Source of the DNA: BM003 sp963783695
Lineage (GTDB): Bacteria; Pseudomonadota; Gammaproteobacteria; Steroidobacterales; BM003
Assembly (NCBI GenBank): GCA_963783695.1
Contig: CAWAOM010000001.1
Coordinates: 124,001 to 188,000 of the forward strand
DNA length: 64,000 nt
Direction of reading: 5' to 3'
In this document: in pieces, positions 56,012 to 64,000 of the stretch
Numbering within the stretch: position 1 is the stretch's first letter
How the letters are laid out: every line of letters begins with the position of its first letter
Program-made: the position numbers and the translations under genes
Notes under the pieces: generated by a model
What the model saw: the letters and a program-made list of their open reading frames with translations, nothing else
What the model was told of the DNA's origin: nothing
Databases searched by the model: none

Positions 56012-57001
56012 ATGGATAAAAAGAAAGATGCGAGGCGGTCGCCAGTAGTGTCCTGTGCGCCCATGATGGACTGGACCGACCGCCATTGCCGGGTTTTTCA
56101 TCGGCTGTTAGCGCCGCATGCCTGTCTGTTTACGGAGATGGTCGTGGCGCAGGCGGTGATACACGGTGACCGCCAGCGTTTGCTTGGTTTCGATGGGTCG
56201 GAACACCCGCTCGCGCTGCAACTCGGCGGCAGCGATCCGGTCTTGCTGGCCACTGCTGCGCGCATCGCCGAAGATTTTGCTTATGATCAGGTCAACCTGA
56301 ACGTCGGCTGCCCGAGCAGTCGCGTCCAATCCGGCCGTTTCGGCGCCTGCCTGATGGCGGAGCCCGTTCTGGTGGCGGAGTGTTACTGCGCGATGGCTGA
56401 GGCGATAGCTATTCCCGTCACGATAAAGACCCGGATCGGCATCGACGATCATGATGACTATGAATTCCTGCGCGAATTCGTCTCGACGTTGGCCGATGCG
56501 GGCTGCCAAACGTTATATGTCCATGCGCGCAAGGCGATTCTGCAAGGTCTTTCGCCCAAGCAGAATCGCGATGTGCCGCCGCTGCGCTACGACATCGCGC
56601 TGCGGCTCAAACATGAATTCCCCGAATTGGAGATCGTGTTGAACGGCGGCCTGCGAACGGTAGCGGATGTGCGCCGTCATCTCGCTGATTTCGATGGCGT
56701 CATGATCGGTCGTGAGGCCTACAATAATCCGTACGTGCTCGCCCTGATCGAGAACGATCTATTCGATACTCCACTGCCGGCGCGCGACGATGTGGTGGCA
56801 AGTTATTTGCCTTACGTGAAACGGCAACTGCGCGACGGTGTGCGGTTACATTCGATGACCCGGCATATTCAGGGTTTGTATGCGGGTGAACCCGGCGCGC
56901 GCTTCTGGCGCAGGACGTTGAGCGAGGGCGGCGCGGACCGGTCAGCGGGAGTCGAGATCATCGAGCGGGCGCACGCGGCGCGTCTCGCGGCCGCGGCCTG
57001 A
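56012..57001 (+). CDS. dusA: tRNA-dihydrouridine synthase A
   Basis: Flavoenzyme that reduces uridine at positions 20/20a of tRNA. 329 residues with CAPMMDWTDRHCR at the N-terminus, NVGCPSSRVQSGRFGACLM with the catalytic Cys, and VHARKAILQGLSPKQNR, as in DusA. The ATG follows AAAGGAAAA. The first ~15 residues differ from the left dus fragment, consistent with the 5' end having been supplied by the island. The integrase lies about 145 bases upstream in the opposite direction. Confidence 0.95.
   Translation: MDKKKDARRSPVVSCAPMMDWTDRHCRVFHRLLAPHACLFTEMVVAQAVIHGDRQRLLGFDGSEHPLALQLGGSDPVLLATAARIAEDFAYDQVNLNVGCPSSRVQSGRFGACLMAEPVLVAECYCAMAEAIAIPVTIKTRIGIDDHDDYEFLREFVSTLADAGCQTLYVHARKAILQGLSPKQNRDVPPLRYDIALRLKHEFPELEIVLNGGLRTVADVRRHLADFDGVMIGREAYNNPYVLALIENDLFDTPLPARDDVVASYLPYVKRQLRDGVRLHSMTRHIQGLYAGEPGARFWRRTLSEGGADRSAGVEIIERAHAARLAAAA
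56057..56079 (+). other. Probable right attachment site (attR-like) in dusA
   Basis: Encodes APMMDWTD, the counterpart of 45381-45403, with ATGATGGA identical and the other mismatches at third codon positions. It lies in the part of dusA known to serve as an island integration site. Confidence 0.55.
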
Positions 57002-57095
57002 CCGCCTCGGGCGCCGCGACCGGCGCTCAGAAGTCCATCGATTCTGCGAACCAGTTACCGGCGCGGAGTCGCCATGGTTGCCGCCGACGGTCCGG

Positions 57096-58512
57096 TTATT
57101 CCGAATCCGGGGGCGGCAACCTGCCGAAGTCCTGCTCAATCGCGGCCGCAATGTAGGTCAGCACGGCATAAGTTGCCACGTTCTGGTCGAGACCCTCGCG
57201 GCTTATCTTGTCCAGCGTGTCGTTGACGGTGTGGTGCACCTCGAAGTAGAGGCTTGCGTCCTGGCGTGGTCCAAGTACCGGCATCCCCAGGTCGCGCATC
57301 GCAACCAGGTCGGCACCGCCATAGGCCTCGTTATTGCCTCGTGCAATTCCGAGCGGCTCGATCAGTTTGTGCATTTCCTCAACCAGCGGAAGGGCCTTTG
57401 CTGCGACCCGAACATCGAACCGCCAGACTTTACCCGGGCCAAGGTCTGCCTCTAGCCCAATGACATGTTGCGCCACCTGATCGGAGTATTTTTCGGCGTA
57501 CGCTTTGCCGCCACTGACGCCGAATTCCTCGTTGGCGTAGAGCACGACCCGGATTGTTCTGCGTGGCCGCAATCCCGCTTCGCGAATCTGGCGTACCGCT
57601 TCGATGGCGATGGCCACGCCGGAGCCGTCGTCCACTGCGCCCTGGCCAAGATCCCATGAGTCCAGATGGGCACCGATCAACACTATTTCGTCAGCGGCAT
57701 CGGTGCCACGCAGCTCGCCGATTACATTTGCCGAACGGCGCGGCTCCAGGTGGCGGCTGGTCATACTGAGCGACAGCGTGACCACATCTGCCAATTTGAA
57801 TCTGGCGCTCCAGCAGATTGGCATCCGGATTGGATATCGCCGCAGCCGGGATACGTGGCGCATCGTCGGCGTAGCGCAGTGAGCCGGTATGCGCGATACG
57901 ATCACTGGATGTGCCGGCCGAGCGTGTAATGGCGGCGACCGCCCCAAGTCGGGCCGCGGCCGACGGGCCATAGGCACGATTGCGGACCACGCGCGAGTAG
58001 GACGACGCATCCCTGGTCGGTTCCATCCGGTCATTGAAAAACACAATAGTGCCTTCGACCCGACTGCGTGGCAGTTCCTCGAGTTCAGCGATATTGGTCA
58101 CCATCAGTACCGGCGCCTCGATACCGTCTTCCGCAGTCCCGAAGCTACCTCCCAGCGCGGTTGCGACAAGGCGATGCGGGAAGGGCGCCGTGACTTCTAC
58201 TCGTGTTTCGCCGCGTTCCCAATGCGGCACCTCGACGTCCTCCGCGCGGACATTGTCGAATCCGAGTTCTTCGAGTTTCAGCAAGGCCCAGGCGACTGCC
58301 GCTTCGTCGCCTTTGGATCCCGCCAATCGGGGGCCGGCTTCAAGGACGAGTGACTCGACGATCGCATAGGCATCGGATTCGGTCAGCGCGCGCTCGCGCA
58401 ATTGTATTGCATCGTCGCGTATTGAAGCCGGAATGCCGGCGGCCAGCGTCAGCCCGGGGACAAAGAGCACTGCCAGGGCTGTGCTCAGGCGATTCATGGA
58501 TGTGCGCAACAT
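57096..58512 (-). pseudogene. Secreted M28-family metallopeptidase, single frameshift
   Basis: From ATG 58512 the signal LSTALAVLFVPGLTLAAG leads to a PA-like inserted domain (ELEELPRSRVEGTIVFFND). The frame fails at ISNPDANLLERQ near 57795-57805, and the next frame carries the metal site: GAHLDSWDLGQGAVDDGSG (His and Asp ligands), YANEEFGVSGG (Glu pair) and FEVHHTVNDTLDKI (late His). Removing one base gives 471 residues, the usual length for these carboxypeptidase/aminopeptidases. The lesion could be a real mutation or an assembly indel. Confidence 0.82.
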
Positions 58513-58680
58513 GGTCGGAATCCGGATGGCGGGATATGATCGCGCGGATTGTAAGACCTCGCAGACCGGTTTGCACCTATGCGATCCGGATCGGCATCGC
58601 AGCGATGTTCGAGAATCTGCTGGCCAAAGCAACGCAGGCCGTTACAATATCGCTCCCCATTACCCATGCCGGAAGCAGCG

Positions 58681-59502
58681 ATGACCAGGAAAAAGAAAAA
58701 AACCAAGGCTCTTACGATGGCACAGCGCGCAGACCGGCACGTGCTTTATGAGCGCTCGGTACAGGCAGTCGACTTCGAGGTTGAATTCCTCGAGAAAACC
58801 TACAGGGAGATTCGCGGCCGCCGTCCGAAGAGTCTGCGCGAGGACTTCTGCGGGACCGCTGCGGCTGCATGCGAATGGGTGAAGACGCATCGCGACAATC
58901 GCGCGGTAGCGGTGGATATCGATCCCGATGTTTTGCAGTGGGGCAGGGAAAATCATGTCGCGAAACTCAAGCCCGCGGCGCGCAAACGCATGCAGTTGAA
59001 GAATGCGAATGTACTCGATGTGCGAACTGCGGCTGTCGATATGCTGGTTGCATTCAATTTCAGCTATTGGATATTCGAAAAGAGGGCGCTGCTGAAACGC
59101 TATTTTGAAACCGCTCGTTCGGCATTGAAAAAGAACGGTTTGTTTTTTATCGATGCCTATGGCGGTTACGAGGCATTTGAGGAGCAAGAGGAAGAGACCG
59201 AGTACGACGACTTTACATATGTCTGGGACCAGGCGCTCTATGATCCTATTACCGGTCATGCCGAATGTCACATCCACTTCAGGTTTCCGGATGGCTCAGA
59301 ACTTGACCGGGCGTTCTCCTACCAGTGGCGGCTGTGGACGGTGCCGGAGTTGCTCGAATTGCTGGTCGAGGCGGGATTTCGAAATCCCGTTGTTTACTGG
59401 CAGGGAGCCGATAAAGACGGCGAACCCAACGGCGACTTTTTCCCGGCGAAGCACGGCGAAGCCGATGCTGCCTGGATCGTTTATATCGTCGCCGAGCGCT
59501 AA
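58681..59502 (+). CDS. Class I SAM-dependent methyltransferase
   Basis: 273 residues from ATG 58681 (GGAAG upstream). The SAM-binding region is LREDFCGTAAAACEWVK followed by AVAVDIDPDVLQWG, and FNFSYWIFEKRALLKRYFE follows. Late segments are KKNGLFFIDAYGG and FSYQWRLWTVPELLELLVEAGF. A Lys-rich N-terminus (MTRKKKKTK) may bind nucleic acid. The substrate is unknown. Confidence 0.8.
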   Translation: MTRKKKKTKALTMAQRADRHVLYERSVQAVDFEVEFLEKTYREIRGRRPKSLREDFCGTAAAACEWVKTHRDNRAVAVDIDPDVLQWGRENHVAKLKPAARKRMQLKNANVLDVRTAAVDMLVAFNFSYWIFEKRALLKRYFETARSALKKNGLFFIDAYGGYEAFEEQEEETEYDDFTYVWDQALYDPITGHAECHIHFRFPDGSELDRAFSYQWRLWTVPELLELLVEAGFRNPVVYWQGADKDGEPNGDFFPAKHGEADAAWIVYIVAER

Positions 59503-59545
59503 GGGACATTATTCAGACCCTGGATTGGCTTGATCCCGTAGGCCG

Positions 59546-59576
59546 TTGTCTTTATGCGAGGTTTTTTGACTATAAT
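59546..59576 (+). promoter_or_regulatory. Possible promoter upstream of the cyclase-FHA gene
   Basis: A perfect TATAAT at 59571-59576 and a TTGTCT at 59546-59551 are separated by 19 bases, about 85 bases before the start. The spacing is slightly long for sigma-70. Confidence 0.4.
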
Positions 59577-59662
59577 GCCGGGGACGGTAGAAATGCCGGG
59601 TCGGCGTCGAAACACGGGTCGTTCGCGCCGCCAAACCGGGTGAAAGCCCTTCTGCAGGGAAT

Positions 59663-60568
59663 ATGGGCAAGGATATCGAGTTAGCGATTCTGTTTGCCGA
59701 CGTGGTCGGGAGCACGCAGCTCTACGAGGTGTTGGGAGACACCCGGGCGCGTGAGACTGTGGCGAGTTGCATCGAGATCATGCAGCTGGCGACAGAACAG
59801 AATAATGGCACCGTGATCAAGACGATGGGCGACGAGATCATGGCGACGTTTCCAACCGGTGACTCTGCTTTGAACGCGGCTGCCCAGATGCAGAAACTGA
59901 TAAGCGATGCCAAGGATCTCGATATTGAAGGCGGTGCCCATGTCGCAATTCGAATCGGCTGTCATTTCGGGCCGGTCGTCCTCGAGAATCGCGATATTTT
60001 CGGATCCGCAGTGCACACCGCCAATCGTATGACCAGCCAGGCCAAAGCCTCCCAGGTCATCGTCACCGAAGAAGTCGTAAGGCAGCTTTCGCCGGAGTGG
60101 GTACAGGCGGTTCGTCAGATCGATGTCGCACCGATCCGCGGCAAGAGCGACGAACTCGGTCTGTATGAGGTTTTGTGGCAGACCGAAGACGTCACAAGCA
60201 TGGTTCCCACGCTCAATGTGACGGAGGGGCGGACGGATACGCCAGGTAAGCTCGTCGTCGTTTGCCAGGGCACGGAGGTCGTTCTCGACGAGTCCAAGTC
60301 GAGCCTGACGATGGGACGATCGGACGACAACGATATTGTGGTTAAGGGCAACCTTATCTCGCGTATTCATGCCCGAATCGAGCAGGACCGCAACAAGTAC
60401 CTTCTTATTGACCAGAGCACCAATGGCACGTTCGTGCACCAGACCGAAGGTGAGGATCTTTTCGTTCGTCGCGACTCGATGCAACTGACCGGAAACGGTA
60501 TTCTGGGCCTCGGCCGCGCGACGGAGCACGATTCACCACTTGCCATTCACTTCCGCTCGGAAAAATAA
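59663..60568 (+). CDS. Class III nucleotide cyclase-like domain fused to an FHA domain
   Basis: 301 residues. The cyclase domain (about 1-165) has LFADVVGST with the first metal Asp, IKTMGDEIMATF with the second metal Asp and an adenine-type Lys, and GCHFGPVV. In the transition-state segment VHTANR the usual Asn is His, while the Arg is kept, so activity may be altered. After a linker the FHA domain (about 210-295) has LTMGRSDDNDIVVKGNLISRIHARI and STNGTF, which bind phosphothreonine. It would couple a cyclic nucleotide, or a nucleotide sensor, to Ser/Thr phosphorylation. No kinase is in the window. Confidence 0.82.
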   Translation: MGKDIELAILFADVVGSTQLYEVLGDTRARETVASCIEIMQLATEQNNGTVIKTMGDEIMATFPTGDSALNAAAQMQKLISDAKDLDIEGGAHVAIRIGCHFGPVVLENRDIFGSAVHTANRMTSQAKASQVIVTEEVVRQLSPEWVQAVRQIDVAPIRGKSDELGLYEVLWQTEDVTSMVPTLNVTEGRTDTPGKLVVVCQGTEVVLDESKSSLTMGRSDDNDIVVKGNLISRIHARIEQDRNKYLLIDQSTNGTFVHQTEGEDLFVRRDSMQLTGNGILGLGRATEHDSPLAIHFRSEK

Positions 60569-60658
60569 TAAGGCGGTTGTTCGTGCGCGGTATCTTCGAC
60601 CCCGCGCTGCTTGCCGTGGCGTCCCTGCCCCGCGCAAAGGCGGTGGCACGCGGTGTGT

Positions 60659-62413
60659 TTAGGCTGCGCGGTCGGTCAGGTCCTTCTCGATCTTGCGCCG
60701 CATTTCCAGCAGCCGCGGCGGCAGGCGATCGCCAAATTCCTTGAAGAACCCGGCAATCTCATCAAGTTCGATGCGCCATTCGATGTGATTGACTGACAAC
60801 AGCTGCTCAAGTGTTCCGGCGTCGATATCAAGACCGCTGACGTCGAGATCGGCGGCGTGCGGGATGTGTCCGATTGGCGTATGGCGGGCATCGACTTTGC
60901 CTTCGCAGCGATCGATGATCCAGCGCAGCACGCGCAGATTCTCACCGAATCCGGGCCACAAGAACTTGCCGTCGTCGTCTTTACGGAACCAGTTGACGTG
61001 GAAGATCTCGGGGAGCTTGTCAGACTTGCTTTCAAACGACAGCCAGTGGTTCCAGTAGTCGGCAAAGTTGTAACCGCAGAACGGTTTCATGGCCATCGGG
61101 TCGCGTCGTACGACCCCGGTTTTGCCGGTCGCAGCGGCTGTTGTCTCGGACGCCGCGCCAGCGCCGACCAGCACGCCATGCGCCCAGCCGCGCGACTGCA
61201 GCACCAGCGGGGCGAGGTGCGCGCGGCGCCCACCGAAAACGATAGCCGAAATCGGTACGCCGTTTTTTGCCTCCGACTCCGGGGAGTAGCAGGGGTTCTG
61301 ACTGGCCGCCGCCGTGAAACGCGAGTTGGGATGGGCAGCGGGACCGCTGTGATCGTTATACGGCCGGCCCTGCCAGTCCCACGTGGGATGCTGGCCGTCG
61401 TCTTTGTTTTCCCACCACGGCTGCTCGTCGAGCGTCGTCGCGGTATTGGTAAATATCGTGTCATGCGTAATCATCTCGTACGCATTGCGATTGGTCTCGG
61501 CGTTGGTCCCGGGTACCACGCCGAAATAACCGGCTTCAGGGTTGATTGCCCACAGCCGGCCGTCTTCGCGCAAGTGCATCCAGGCGATGTCGTCGCCGAC
61601 GGTCCAGATTTTCCAGCCTTTCTGCGATTCGGGCGGGATCAGCATCGCCAGGTTGGTCTTGCCACAGGCAGACGGGAAGGCGGCCGCAATATAGTGAGTC
61701 TCGCCTTGCGGGCTTTGCACGCCAACGATCAGCATGTGTTCGGCCAGCCAGCCTTCCTGGCGAGCCTGGTAACTGGCAATGCGCAGGGCATGACACTTCT
61801 TTCCGAGCAGGGCATTGCCGCCGTAGCCCGAGCCATAGCTCTTGATCGAAAGTTGTTCCGGGAAGTGCATGATGTAGCGGCGGTCGGGATCGAGTTCGCC
61901 AACGGAATGCAAACCGCGCACGAATGTGCCTTCCTGCTCGATTCGCTGCAGCGCGGATTTGCCCATCCGGGTCATTATTTTCATGTTGGCAACGACGTAG
62001 GGGCTGTCGGTGATCTCGACTCCGCAGCGCGCATACGGTGAGTCGATGGGACCCATGCAATAGGGAATGACATACATTGTCCGTCCCCGCATACAGCCTT
62101 CAAAAAGGCCGTCAATCAAAGTGTTGGCCTCGGCCGGCTCCATCCAGTGATTGTTTGGCCCCGCATCTTCCGGGTTGTCGGTACACACGAACGTCAGGTG
62201 TTCGACCCGGGCCACATCGCTCGGGTCCGAGCGATGCAGGTAGCAGTTGGGATGAGTTTTCTGATTCAGTTCCCTCAGGTCGCCAGACTCCAGCATCAGG
62301 TCGATCAACTCCCGGTATTCCTCGTCTGAACCGTCACACCATCGAATCTGATCGGGACGGGTAAGTGCTGCGACTTCCTCGACCCAGCGGCCGAGAACTT
62401 TGTTGTTGGTCAT
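60659..62413 (-). CDS. pckG: Phosphoenolpyruvate carboxykinase (GTP)
   Basis: Converts oxaloacetate and GTP to PEP and CO2 in gluconeogenesis. 584 residues from ATG 62413, near the family length. It has ELNQKTHPNCYLHRSDPSDVAR, the active-site Cys in AAFPSACGKTNLAM with the P-loop, VGDDIAWMHL, NPEAGYFGVVPGTN and WFRKDDDG. The open frame extends about 43 codons upstream, but that part is not family-like. Confidence 0.95.
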   Translation of the reverse strand: MTNNKVLGRWVEEVAALTRPDQIRWCDGSDEEYRELIDLMLESGDLRELNQKTHPNCYLHRSDPSDVARVEHLTFVCTDNPEDAGPNNHWMEPAEANTLIDGLFEGCMRGRTMYVIPYCMGPIDSPYARCGVEITDSPYVVANMKIMTRMGKSALQRIEQEGTFVRGLHSVGELDPDRRYIMHFPEQLSIKSYGSGYGGNALLGKKCHALRIASYQARQEGWLAEHMLIVGVQSPQGETHYIAAAFPSACGKTNLAMLIPPESQKGWKIWTVGDDIAWMHLREDGRLWAINPEAGYFGVVPGTNAETNRNAYEMITHDTIFTNTATTLDEQPWWENKDDGQHPTWDWQGRPYNDHSGPAAHPNSRFTAAASQNPCYSPESEAKNGVPISAIVFGGRRAHLAPLVLQSRGWAHGVLVGAGAASETTAAATGKTGVVRRDPMAMKPFCGYNFADYWNHWLSFESKSDKLPEIFHVNWFRKDDDGKFLWPGFGENLRVLRWIIDRCEGKVDARHTPIGHIPHAADLDVSGLDIDAGTLEQLLSVNHIEWRIELDEIAGFFKEFGDRLPPRLLEMRRKIEKDLTDRAA

Positions 62414-62586
62414 CTGAATAGTCTCTTTCTCAAAGGGTGCGCCGCACCAGTCGTGACCGGTGAGACTGCGATTAGAGGGTCCGTACTGAATTTTGCCCAC
62501 ATTATAACGGGAGGAGGTGGTGGATTGGCACCCGGATGTCACATTCGCGGGCGATTCACGTCACGGTTTTTTGCCGTGGCCGGGGC

Positions 62587-62616
62587 AAAAAAAAGGCCCT
62601 CTCGATTGAGAGGGCC
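62587..62616 (-). terminator. Rho-independent terminator after the phasin gene (minus strand)
   Basis: Stem GGCCCTCTC / GAGAGGGCC (62595-62603, 62608-62616) with loop GATT; on the minus strand it is followed by eight T residues (62594-62587). It ends transcription of the minus-strand phasin gene. Confidence 0.85.
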
Positions 62617-62648
62617 AAACTCTGGGAGGGAGTAAAACTTAAATCAGA

Positions 62649-63185
62649 TCACGCTGCGCGTTTCGCCGCGGCTTTTTTGCTGGTACGGCGCTTGGCAACG
62701 GCTTTCTTCGCAGCCGGCTTTTTCGCGGCGGTCTTTTTGACAACGCGAGCCTTCGCTTTCTTGCGCGCGGGCGCCTTGCGTGCGGCCGGTTTTGCGGCAA
62801 CCCGGGCTTTCGGCCGGATCGCTGCGCCGAAATCCTCGCGCGCATCCGTTACGATTTCTCCGGTTTCGCGCAGTCCTTTGGCCAGGCGCTCGACAGCTTC
62901 CCTGTTCAGGGTGAACTGGGCCTGCCACAGTTCGGCGAGACTGTTGGACTTGGCAACGGCGCGCAGGCGCTTGCTGCTTTCCTCGATCGCCGCGTCGATC
63001 AGCACGAACTGCTGACGAATGGCGCGCGCCAGGTAATGATGGGCCACTTCGTTTACCGCGAGACCGCGCTTCTCGAGTGATTCCACCGGTCCCTTCGCAC
63101 GTTCGACCTGCTTGGCAAAACCGAGGGTCATATCTTTGCCCTGCTTGAGGGCGCCTTCGAACTGACGAGTCATAGTATTGAGCAT
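62649..63185 (-). CDS. Phasin-family protein with Lys/Ala-rich C-terminal tail
   Basis: 178 residues from ATG 63185, with GGAGA upstream. Residues ~1-115 form the phasin-like helical region (QFEGALKQGKDMTLGFAKQV, NSLAELWQAQFTLNREAVE), which coats polyhydroxyalkanoate granules. The tail (about 120-178) is Lys/Ala/Pro repeats (KKTAAKKPAAKKAVAK), like histone H1-type or PhaF-type tails that bind DNA. This would tie granules to the nucleoid. No PHA synthase is in the window. A terminator follows. Confidence 0.82.
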   Translation of the reverse strand: MLNTMTRQFEGALKQGKDMTLGFAKQVERAKGPVESLEKRGLAVNEVAHHYLARAIRQQFVLIDAAIEESSKRLRAVAKSNSLAELWQAQFTLNREAVERLAKGLRETGEIVTDAREDFGAAIRPKARVAAKPAARKAPARKKAKARVVKKTAAKKPAAKKAVAKRRTSKKAAAKRAA

Positions 63186-63350
63186 GGCTGTATCTCCGTA
63201 AAACCGAATCAACGGTATGGTGCGGTGCAATATGTTGCGATGCAGCATATTACTGCGGCCGAGGGTTGTCAAGCATTCGCAAAGCTTCTGGCGGGCTCCG
63301 CCCGATATTCGCAGTGTAGACCGCTTGCAATTGTGAGAAACTGGCTGTAA

Positions 63351-63929
63351 GTGGCTATTAAATATACATTTCAAGAAATCTCTCGCGGATCATCGAAAAG
63401 CACCATCCGGGTCGCCCCCGGGCTATGGTCTGGGCTGCCGTTTGTGGTTTGCGCAATCCTCGTGGCATCCGGTTTGCGGGCCGCGGAGGAGCCGAACCTG
63501 TTCCAGCTCTTGCGCGCGGAGAAACAGATCGAGGTGCCCGGCGAGGATGGCTGGAATGAGCCTTATCTGCTGCCCGTCCGGGAAATTGCGGTGGGCGAAG
63601 AGGTGATTTACACCGTTGAATTCGGCAACGACGGCGGGACAGAGGTCGAGCAACCCGTGATCATTTGCCCGTTACCCGATTTCATGGTCTACGTACCTGG
63701 TACCGCCATTGGGCCGGGGGCTCGAATTACTTATTCGGTTGACGGTGGTAACAGTTTTGCCGCGGCCAGGGAGCTCCAGGTTGCGGTTGACGGCGAACTC
63801 GAATCGGCTCCCGTGGAGCGCTACACCCATATTCGCTGGGTCCTGGATCGTCCGCTCGCGCCCGGCGCGCGGGGGTTCACCCGTTTTCGCGCCCGCCGCG
63901 CGCCGCTCCATGCCGAGCCGGTTTCCTGA
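63351..63929 (+). CDS. Secreted DUF11-like beta-domain protein
   Basis: 192 residues from GTG 63351; the start is uncertain. A hydrophobic stretch (LPFVVCAILVASGLRAAEE) acts as a signal. The mature part has AVGEEVIYTVEFGNDGGTEVEQPVI, then PDFMVYVPGTA and SVDGGNSF, matching the DUF11-type repeat of surface beta-domains. A further ATG near 63993 may begin another gene but only a few bases remain. Confidence 0.65.
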   Translation: MAIKYTFQEISRGSSKSTIRVAPGLWSGLPFVVCAILVASGLRAAEEPNLFQLLRAEKQIEVPGEDGWNEPYLLPVREIAVGEEVIYTVEFGNDGGTEVEQPVIICPLPDFMVYVPGTAIGPGARITYSVDGGNSFAAARELQVAVDGELESAPVERYTHIRWVLDRPLAPGARGFTRFRARRAPLHAEPVS

Positions 63930-64000
63930 TTCCACAGGTCTGAATCGATTTTCGGGGCGGCCCGTTGCCGACGGGTCTGTCACAATGCGGCCATGAGTGA

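Larger units (their letters stand above)
45387..56070. mobile_element. Probable dusA-integrated genomic island carrying an Mrp antiporter operon
   Basis: Bounded by a truncated dus 5' end on the left and an intact dusA with a different 5' end on the right. A broken tyrosine recombinase is read away from dusA at the right edge, the usual layout of dusA-specific islands. The cargo is ParDE, a truncated acetyltransferase and a nine-gene Mrp/Mnh operon, plus about 1 kb of decayed sequence. Cargo GC appears higher than the flanking junctions. The island looks immobilised because its integrase is broken. Confidence 0.65.

Noticed and set aside
1..64000. CRISPR array or other short-spaced repeat arrays
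   Set aside because: No regularly spaced repeats with unique spacers were seen; the only short repeat cluster is at 55892-55946.

Overview
The window reads as a chromosomal segment of a GC-rich (about 60%) Gram-negative bacterium, most likely a marine-type gammaproteobacterium. The support is DusA, a GTP-type PEP carboxykinase, phasin, lipobox-bearing secreted proteins, an outer-membrane barrel and an OmcA/MtrC-type multiheme cytochrome. The exact family cannot be fixed from the sequence alone. No rRNA, tRNA or CRISPR array was recognised.

Left part (1-41.3 kb): an alpha-glucan (starch/maltodextrin/glycogen) utilisation region follows a partial decaheme cytochrome gene. glk-glgP-glgB form one group. 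A large pullulanase-type lipoprotein follows. After an insertion-like block of other genes come a GH13 lipoprotein, malK-malE-malF-malG, a DOMON-type periplasmic protein, a large outer-membrane barrel, a second DOMON protein with a SHOCT tail, and malQ. A further secreted GH13 enzyme lies on the minus strand at 39.7-41.3 kb. A coherent reading is that surface and periplasmic amylases debranch and cut the polymer, the barrel and ABC transporter import oligosaccharides, and MalQ, GlgP, GlgB and Glk channel them to hexose phosphates. No glgA, glgC or dedicated regulator is in the window.

Inside this region (14.9-21.9 kb) is a poorly understood module. It has two paralogous membrane-anchored SGNH-hydrolase/TPR proteins, a 2-oxoglutarate/Fe(II) dioxygenase, a NodU/CmcH-type carbamoyltransferase, an SxtJ-type membrane protein and a 50-residue DUF5989-type membrane peptide. 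It is the best candidate here for an undescribed biochemical system, perhaps modification of an extracytoplasmic substrate.

Middle part (41.3-56 kb): a decayed accessory zone holds a nonsense-interrupted gene, a frameshifted membrane protein, an IS30-family remnant and two copies of an 'integrase start, then dus start' junction. Between the two dus 5' ends (about 45.39-56.07 kb) lies a probable integrative island in dusA. It carries ParDE, a truncated acetyltransferase, a nine-gene Mrp/Mnh-type cation/proton antiporter operon and a broken tyrosine recombinase. The left junction looks like the right end of an older island, so two islands probably entered in tandem.

Right part (56-64 kb): ordinary chromosome with dusA, a frameshifted M28 peptidase, a methyltransferase, a class III cyclase-FHA fusion, pckG, a phasin with a Lys/Ala-rich tail and a DUF11-like protein. 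Several genes carry single-base frameshifts (glgB, the M28 peptidase, the integrase, a membrane protein). Some may be true decay and some may be assembly indels.
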